A DNA stretch of 38,235 nucleotides, taken from Myxococcales bacterium. GTDB taxonomy: Bacteria > Myxococcota_A > Polyangia > GCA-2747355. Shown piece by piece: positions 33,701-38,235 of this stretch; the first letter of the stretch is position 1, and each line of letters begins with the position of its first letter. The DNA is taken from assembly GCA_020431405.1 (NCBI GenBank), contig JAGQIK010000356.1, positions 1-38,235 of the forward strand, given 5' to 3'. The position numbers and the translations under genes are program-made. Under the pieces are notes generated by a model. That model did no database searches. It saw only the letters and a program-made list of their open reading frames with translations, and had not been told where the DNA came from.

Positions 33701-35806
33701 GAGGCCTACATGCGCGCTGGCGTGCTCGACGACGCCGAGCGCGCGTGCCGCGAGTGTCTCAACTTCGACGTGCATTGCTTGCCGGCGCTTCGGCTGCTGG
33801 CCGATATCGCCGAAGCGCGCGAGGACTACGCGACGGTGGCCGAGACGTGCGACCGCCTCGCCGAGGCGTCGGCGGCAACACACAATCGGCTGAGCTACTG
33901 CTTGCGCGCCGCGGCGGTGTGGCAGGAGAAGGTCGGCGAGCAGAGCCGTGCGCTGGCGAGCCTCGCCGTGGCGCTGGCCGACGATCCCACCGAGCGCACG
34001 GCGTTCGATCGCGCCGAGGCGCTGCTGCGCGAGCGCGGCGAGTATGACGAGCTCTCGCGGCTCTACCAGCGTCGCATCCGCGCGACGCAGGAGGAGCCCG
34101 CACGCGTGCCGTTGCTGCGCGCGCACGCGCGGCTGCTGCACGACGAGCTCGGACGGCCCGACCGCGCGCTTTCGGAGCTCGACGCGCTGCTGGCGCTGGC
34201 GCCGAGCGACGTCGACGCGATCCGCGAGCTGGCGACGCTGCACGAAAAGCGCGGTCACTGGTCGGACGCAGCGGCGGCGCTAGGCATGCTCGTCGAGCGT
34301 GCCAGCGACGACGACCTGCGCTACGAAGCGCGCCTGCAGCAAGCCGCGCTGTGGCTGAGCAAGCTGCACGAGACCGAGCGCGCGCGCACCGTGCTCGAGC
34401 AGTGCCTGCAGGAGCGACCGTCCGAGCCCAAGGCGGCGCGGCTGCGCGTGGAGCTGGCGACCACCGTCGGCGATTGGGCCGGCGCACGCGACGGGCTCGA
34501 CGCGCTGGCGGCGCGCGAGGACGCCGCGGTGGCCACGCGCGTATGGGCGCTTTTGCGCCTGGGCGAGATCGCGCAGGTCGGCCTGCACGACGACGAGCTG
34601 GCCAACCGCAGCATCAGCCGCGCGCTGGCGATGGCGGTGGGCCGGCCGGAGGCGCTCGACGCGCTGCGCGAGCACTACCCGGCCGCCGATGACAAGCGGC
34701 GCGTGGTGGCGGCGGCGGAGTCGCTGCTCGAGAGCAACGACGACCCGGCGCTGCGTCGCGTGGTGGCGCAGATGCTGGTCGAAGATCTGGGCGACACGGC
34801 ACGCGCGCTGCCGCACCTGCGCGAGGTGGTCAAGAGCTCGCCCGACGACAACGAGGCGCGTACGCTGCTGGCGCGCGCGCTGGAGAGCGAGAGCCCGGCC
34901 GACGCGGTGGCGCGTTACCGCGCGCTGCTCGACGAGGATGTCTCGTCGATCTCGGCCTACCGTGGCTTGGTCCGCGTGGGACCGGGCGAGACGGCGGCGG
35001 CGGCGGCGAGCTTCGTCGAGCTCGGCGGCGAGGTCGGCGCCGAGGAGACGGTGCATCTCAAGACGCTCGAGGCCGACGTGGCGCCGCGCGGGCGCTTCGA
35101 CGCCTCGGTGCTGCCGGCGGGCAGCGACGAGGCCTTCGAGCAGGCCTTCGAGCTGCTCGGCCCGCACCTCGACGAGCTCTACCCGCACCAGCCAGGTCGC
35201 GCCGCGGGCGACGCGCTGGCGGTCTCGGTGCAGCGCGTGGCGCGCACGGCTGGCATCGGAGACATCGGCGTGGAGGTCGGCGGCGATGGCGACAGCGTCG
35301 CGCTGGCGCTCGGCGCGCGTCCGACGCTGCGCGTGGGCAAGGAGCTGGCGGCCGATCCGCGCTCGCCGTGGCTGCGCTTCGTGGTGGCGCGCTCGCTGCT
35401 TGGCTGTGGCCCGCGGCGGCTCGCGCTGCTGGCGATGGACAGCGCCGACCTCGACGATCTGTTCGCCGCGATCCACGAGCGGCGGCCGGACGGCGAGCGG
35501 CGGCAGCTGCTCAAGAAGAACATCGCGCGCGTGCTGCCGCGGCGCACGCGCAAGAGCCTCGAGGCGCTGGGGCCGCCCGCGCAGCTGGGGCGTTTCTCCG
35601 CCACGCGCAACGCGCTCGAGCGCGCGGCCGAGCCGCTGGCGCTGGTGTTGGCGCGCAACCCGGCGGCGGTGTGCGCCAAGCTGCTCGCGCAGACGGGCGT
35701 CGATCCGTCGCTGCGCGCGCTGGCGCACAACGACCAGACGGCCAAGCTGGCGCGTTTTGCCGTGTCGGACGACTACGCGCGGCACTTCCGCAGCATCTGG
35801 GGCTGA
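30752..35806 (+). CDS. Giant tetratricopeptide-repeat protein
   Basis: A 1684-residue protein without signal peptide or membrane helix. The first 75 residues are very acidic and disordered in appearance (MQLDDQDVEFEAADESEARDD). The rest is helical TPR solenoid; typical units are ALKLADNALRLTPRNVLALS, ARAAYVRASEADPQNVPVML, AVGMYRRAIELSPDLHVSYW, AIGAYAKALKSDPAYSPALS and ERACRECLNFDVHCLPALRL. The last 250 residues depart from the repeat (VSVQRVARTAGIGDIGVEVGG, LRVGKELAADPRSPWLRFVVARSLLG) and may be a separate domain. The role is probably scaffolding or protein-protein binding. ATG at 30752 is chosen for AGGAAG about eight bases upstream. It follows the giant kinase by 148 bp on the same strand but has its own promoter. 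Confidence 0.88.
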   Translation: MSETPPPTPHDDQTMQLDDQDVEFEAADESEARDDDTLLEAEPEEAPDDLFLEADEPPPRRRGDASDESFAVSDQMAAAIAPAGSQMSSSIDPAAAQARQFFVDEANALATRQPERAALMWLEAAEVAANSRAASTVDDLDAALELRGESSWLLPRARRLLMRLGEFERALKLGTREVKLGGDTATRAAVLAEAAAVVHFALGETPTALKLADNALRLTPRNVLALSMAVMLRRDQQAHAQTAAGLEALAECLTDPAERAMCLYGAGTLHEMRLGSNEAARAAYVRASEADPQNVPVMLALCEVHRATESWPALGRALEHLAGLVEDAAYKGRLLRLAGTLYLDVCDDLESAARALGRAARALPDDIGVLSLLAHTQEARGRQRDAVQALRQLLELTADKEGRAALLAQVAALHVELHELEPAVGAYREALAEVPGYLPALQALGRIYRQRGDYESLVAISQPETEGLLPAEARAVRCLDLADVLSTRLERPDDAVGMYRRAIELSPDLHVSYWALARLLTRMGWHEELSALLSEQAEVAKDPEARAHLLLRRARIESSQLGRPERALETLMQLGDLSLRAATFERMELYEQMGRFAELVELLLARAEVTTDTREAEACRVQAALLLEHELEEHERALAIYRQVLEANSKSHSALHGTGRILHRLSRWNELVRLHHHELTTEPDRPDAAVLLCRVGRILDAELGNASAAIGAYAKALKSDPAYSPALSAVDRLARGQKRWDDLVQVLERYAEARGQSREAATALARAGEIAGWVLGDLERGVKLDERASELDPGARAPLEGLLQMRLRQQRYTDAAIVLQELCDRAESDEERAALGLSLARLSELRLDETPDLERYSLAGDGPFGRSLREELLRVHRRLSSPRARSLLFELGRQTSDARLGAAYLLQAAHEVEFSRQTDLDDDLLAAAMQAYERQPEDPAVLWCLERQLVRSGRWGELAALHEHEARLELDRSLRVQALARAAEAYMRAGVLDDAERACRECLNFDVHCLPALRLLADIAEAREDYATVAETCDRLAEASAATHNRLSYCLRAAAVWQEKVGEQSRALASLAVALADDPTERTAFDRAEALLRERGEYDELSRLYQRRIRATQEEPARVPLLRAHARLLHDELGRPDRALSELDALLALAPSDVDAIRELATLHEKRGHWSDAAAALGMLVERASDDDLRYEARLQQAALWLSKLHETERARTVLEQCLQERPSEPKAARLRVELATTVGDWAGARDGLDALAAREDAAVATRVWALLRLGEIAQVGLHDDELANRSISRALAMAVGRPEALDALREHYPAADDKRRVVAAAESLLESNDDPALRRVVAQMLVEDLGDTARALPHLREVVKSSPDDNEARTLLARALESESPADAVARYRALLDEDVSSISAYRGLVRVGPGETAAAAASFVELGGEVGAEETVHLKTLEADVAPRGRFDASVLPAGSDEAFEQAFELLGPHLDELYPHQPGRAAGDALAVSVQRVARTAGIGDIGVEVGGDGDSVALALGARPTLRVGKELAADPRSPWLRFVVARSLLGCGPRRLALLAMDSADLDDLFAAIHERRPDGERRQLLKKNIARVLPRRTRKSLEALGPPAQLGRFSATRNALERAAEPLALVLARNPAAVCAKLLAQTGVDPSLRALAHNDQTAKLARFAVSDDYARHFRSIWG

Positions 35807-35813
35807 AGAACTA

Positions 35814-35841
35814 GGAACAGGCAACAGGCAACAGGCAACGG
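35814..35841 (+). repeat. Heptad tandem repeat GCAACAG x4
   Basis: Four units (GGAACAG, GCAACAG, GCAACAG, GCAACGG) immediately after the TPR gene. An inverted partner CTGTTGCCT lies at 35877-35885, inside the start of the next gene. Same 7-bp period as the arrays at 9.0-9.2 and 12.5 kb, different letters. Confidence 0.75.
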
Positions 35842-35870
35842 GCATTGTCTTGCACGGCCAGACGGCGCAC

Positions 35871-37613
35871 TTGCGAGTCTGTTGCCTAGCTCTGCTTGTC
35901 TGCACCGCGTGTGCGCCGCGGGCGCGGCCGACGAGCCGCCCGGCGTCGCAGCCGGCGTCGCAGCCGACGACGGCGACGAGCGAGGCGTTCGCGCGCGCGG
36001 AGGCGGCCACGCCCGAGGCGGTGCGCATCGGCGATCGCTGCGCGGCCAAGCGACGCTTCGCGCGCGGCACGTGCGCGGCGGGGCAGCGCTGCGCGCCGTT
36101 TCCGGGCGGCTACTGCACCGCGCGCTGCGAGCGAGGGCGCGAGGCGTGCGCGGACAAGGGCGCGCGCTGCGTCGGTACGCCGGGCAGCGGCGAGCTGTGT
36201 CTGCGGCGCTGCAAGGCGTCCGGTGATTGTCGCGGCCACCAGGGCTACGTCTGCGACGCGCAGCAGCACGTCTGTACCCTGCCCGGCTTCATCGCGCCCG
36301 CACCGCGACACTGCGCCGGTGCCGCGCCCGGCCGCGGCAAGTGGCAGACGCCCGTCGCGCTGAGCAGCGCCAAAGGGCCGGGGCACTATCAGGTCGCGCC
36401 CAGCGCGGCGCTCGGCGCGGACGGACGGTTGGTGGTCGCCTACATCGCGGCGCCCAAGCGCGGCGAGAACAACGCCATCGCCGTCTCGGTGCTGGGCGCC
36501 GACGGCAGCCTCGCCGTGCGCGAGCGCGCGCTCTCGGTCGGCCGCGAGAGCGCCTACGATCCGTGGATCACCCGCGAAACGCGCGGCCGCTTGCTGCTCG
36601 TGTGGCTCGGCTTCGACGGCCGGCGCGCGCCCGAAAAGAACATGCAGGTGGGACTCGCGCGAAGCGACGACGGCGCGAGCTGGACGGCGCCGCGCGCGGT
36701 GCACGACAGCGGCGACTGCCGCGACAAGTCGGGCAAGGCCAGTGACGGCTGTCTCGACAAGCCGATGATCCTCGCTGGCCGTCGGCCGCGCGCGCGCTCG
36801 GCGCGAGGCGGCGGCGGCGACGTGATCTACCTGCTCTACTTCAGCGCAAAACACGACGCGCTGCGCCTGCGCCGCTCGCTCGACGGCGCCAAGACGTTCA
36901 GCGCCGCCACCAGCGCCGCTGCTAGCGCCGCCTACGGCAACGCCACCGTCGACGCCCGCGGCGTGCTGCACCTCGCCTACGTCGCTGCCCCCGACGCCAA
37001 GCAAACGCCCGACCTGCTCGGCGACAAGGCCAGCGCCGCGTATCTCGTGCGCTCGAGCGACATGGGCAAAACCTTCAGCAAGCCCGAGCGCGTCTCACCC
37101 GCCGGCACACCCGTGCCGTTCTACTTCTCCAACACCCAGGTACGTCACGACGCTCGACGCAAGATCACCTACGTGATCTATCCGCGCGGCGATCGCCACG
37201 CGCCCTGGCGCCTGATGCTCGCCACACGGCGCGGCGGCGCCGGCAGCTGGACAACCCGCGCGCTGGGCGACAGCCGCTGCGCGCATCACATGCTGCCCCA
37301 GGCCGCCCTCGACAAGCGCGGCGCGCTGCACGTCACCTGGCTCGAAAACCGCGACGGCAAAGGGCTCGTGGCCTATCGCCGCTGCCCATCCGGCGGCGCC
37401 AACTGCGCCGCTGTCGAGCGCGTCAGCGAGGCCCCCTTCGCCAGCTACGAGCTCGTGCGCCACAGCCCGCGCTGGCTCGGCGACTACGGCGCGCTCGTGG
37501 TCGACGAAAAGCGCCAGCTGCTGCACGCGACGTGGACACAGACGGTCAACGACACGAGCGGCGGCGGCGGTGTGCGCGCGCGCGTGTTCGCCGCGCGCAG
37601 AGCGCTGCGCTGA
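35871..37613 (+). CDS. Cys-rich lipoprotein with BNR/Asp-box (sialidase-like) repeats
   Basis: About 580 residues. Signal peptide RVCCLALLVCTACA followed by a Pro/Ser/Thr linker (SRPASQPASQPTT); the lipobox is imperfect. A disulphide-rich region follows: GDRCAAKRRFARGTCAAGQRC, GGYCTARCERGREACADKGARC, CLRRCKASGDC and YVCDAQQHVC. The main domain has Asp-box motifs S-x-D-x-G-x-[ST]-[WF]: SDDGASWTAP, SLDGAKTF and SSDMGKTFSKP, marking a six-bladed-propeller sialidase-like fold. These motifs are structural; I cannot show an active-site Arg triad, so glycosidase activity is unproven. TTG at 35871 opens the signal peptide; an earlier TTG at 35850 is possible. No Shine-Dalgarno is visible, and the start lies beside a heptad repeat. 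Confidence 0.8.
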   Translation: MRVCCLALLVCTACAPRARPTSRPASQPASQPTTATSEAFARAEAATPEAVRIGDRCAAKRRFARGTCAAGQRCAPFPGGYCTARCERGREACADKGARCVGTPGSGELCLRRCKASGDCRGHQGYVCDAQQHVCTLPGFIAPAPRHCAGAAPGRGKWQTPVALSSAKGPGHYQVAPSAALGADGRLVVAYIAAPKRGENNAIAVSVLGADGSLAVRERALSVGRESAYDPWITRETRGRLLLVWLGFDGRRAPEKNMQVGLARSDDGASWTAPRAVHDSGDCRDKSGKASDGCLDKPMILAGRRPRARSARGGGGDVIYLLYFSAKHDALRLRRSLDGAKTFSAATSAAASAAYGNATVDARGVLHLAYVAAPDAKQTPDLLGDKASAAYLVRSSDMGKTFSKPERVSPAGTPVPFYFSNTQVRHDARRKITYVIYPRGDRHAPWRLMLATRRGGAGSWTTRALGDSRCAHHMLPQAALDKRGALHVTWLENRDGKGLVAYRRCPSGGANCAAVERVSEAPFASYELVRHSPRWLGDYGALVVDEKRQLLHATWTQTVNDTSGGGGVRARVFAARRALR

Positions 37614-38235
37614 GCGGGAGACGGGTCAACTCAGACGAGGCGTCAAGGTCAAGGTCCGACTGCCGAAGCCGACTGCCGAAGCCGAAGCCGAAGCCGAAGC
37701 CGATTGCCGATACTGCGGCGACTTGATCTGCGGTTCGCACTTCCTCATCGAGCTCGACAGCGCCTTGGCCAACGCGGCGCGAAGCCACGACGTCACTCAG
37801 GCCAACGACGCCGCAGCCTCGGTCTTGCGAAACATCGCCGAGGCCAACGTCACGACGGGCCCACTCCCGCACAACCAAGAAGCTCTGCAGGTCGTGACTG
37901 TTCGCCAGCGTCGTGTTGTCCGACAAAGCCTGGCGCCCGCTCGAAGCGGCGAGATCCTGGTCGTGCGCGACGGCGAGGTCGTGGGGTAGAGGCGAGTACA
38001 GCGGGCTACAGCACTGAACGCTCGTCGCGGCGCTGCCGGCGCGGCGCGAGCGTGGTGTGGACGCCTCCTGCGTTGGTGGTTCGGGCGCGTTCGGGCGCGG
38101 CTGGGCTATTGACGGGATGGGAGGTTTTCGGGCCTGCGGGGCGTTTGGCGCGCGTGGGCGGAGCGCGGAGGGTGCGCGGGCGTGCCTTTCGCGGGCCGTG
38201 GCGAGACGCCTCGCGACGTGGGGCGCGCGCGGACG
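37614..38235. other. Terminal 622 bp without a supported gene
   Basis: It contains a short hexad/heptad tandem array (37656-37710, CCGAAG and CCGACTG units). An open frame at 37570-37989 reads QANDAAASVLRNIAEA near 37798-37845, faintly like the NIAEG motif of four-helix-bundle (S23-type) proteins, but the flanks do not match, so any such gene is degenerate. An ATG at 38117 opens a frame that runs off the end of the window; nothing in it is recognisable. Confidence 0.5.
37656..37710 (+). repeat. Short tandem repeat CCGAAG / CCGACTG
   Basis: A mixed array: CCGACTG, CCGAAG, CCGACTG, four CCGAAG units, then CCGATTG and CCGATA. It begins about 40 bp after the BNR lipoprotein stop, preceded by a GGTCAA doublet. 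Confidence 0.8.

Noticed and set aside
30509-34258. 1249-codon minus-strand frame opposite the TPR gene
   Set aside because: Antisense shadow caused by high GC; the plus strand has clear TPR repeats.
37793-37850. Four-helix-bundle (S23-type) gene
   Set aside because: Only one short motif (SVLRNIAEA) matches; the residues on both sides do not, so no gene is called.
38117-38235. Start of a new gene at the window edge
   Set aside because: About 39 codons, no ribosome site and no recognisable sequence.

Overview
The window is very GC-rich, gene-dense bacterial DNA that looks like a myxobacterial-type (Myxococcota) chromosome. Pointers are: two secreted proteins with MYXO-CTERM-like tails (Cys, one membrane helix, Arg cluster); an FHA-domain sigma-54 activator; Ser/Thr kinases fused to sensor modules; a trifunctional Ser/Thr kinase-ATPase-histidine kinase; a PilZ protein of the type common in myxobacteria; and many lipoproteins. 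I found no rRNA, tRNA, CRISPR array or complete insertion sequence. The placement is inferred from gene content only.

Layout. 1-2.5 kb: 3' part of arginine decarboxylase speA, then a small secreted protein. 2.5-7.6 kb (minus): a secreted alpha/beta hydrolase, a PAS/histidine kinase/receiver hybrid, and upstream of it a Ser/Thr kinase joined through one membrane helix to a PhnD-like binding domain. 7.7-9.0 kb: a five-haem cytochrome c lipoprotein. 9.2-12.4 kb (minus): a translationally coupled run of a GT4-like glycosyltransferase, mtnB, mtnD and mtnC (methionine salvage). 12.6-14.3 kb (minus): two membrane proteins and a small MYXO-CTERM-like protein. 14.4-15.5 kb: a small conserved-looking protein and a Cys-rich lipoprotein with a strong sigma-54 promoter match.

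15.5-18.0 kb (minus) is the most unusual block. Four tandem, overlapping EutN/CcmL-type (BMC-P) microcompartment vertex genes are followed by a small membrane protein and an AlbA-related ATP-binding protein. No hexameric BMC shell gene or encapsulated enzyme is in the window. The four pentamer genes alternate between two N-terminal subtypes (B-A-B-A in transcription order). Divergent from them is an FHA/AAA+/double-HTH sigma-54 activator. Just beyond it, a 309-bp intergenic region carries two back-to-back sigma-54 promoter matches, one for a PilZ gene and one for a matrixin-like protein that has lost its zinc ligands.

22.4-25.0 kb holds three lipoproteins: one of unknown function, one with TPRs, and one with a DUF1554 domain. 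25.0-35.8 kb holds two giant genes. The first is an 1855-residue kinase/ATPase/GAF/histidine kinase that carries a 159-bp near-palindromic element inserted in frame. The second is a 1684-residue TPR protein behind a good sigma-70-like promoter. 35.9-37.6 kb is a Cys-rich lipoprotein with BNR/Asp-box repeats. The last 0.6 kb has a short tandem repeat and no gene I can support.

Repeat structure recurs between genes. A diverged GGGGTCACTCT-tipped element occurs at 1764, 3248 and, inverted, 3418. A composite heptad-phased element occurs at 9.0-9.2 and 12.5 kb. Other short tandem arrays lie at 35.8 and 37.7 kb.
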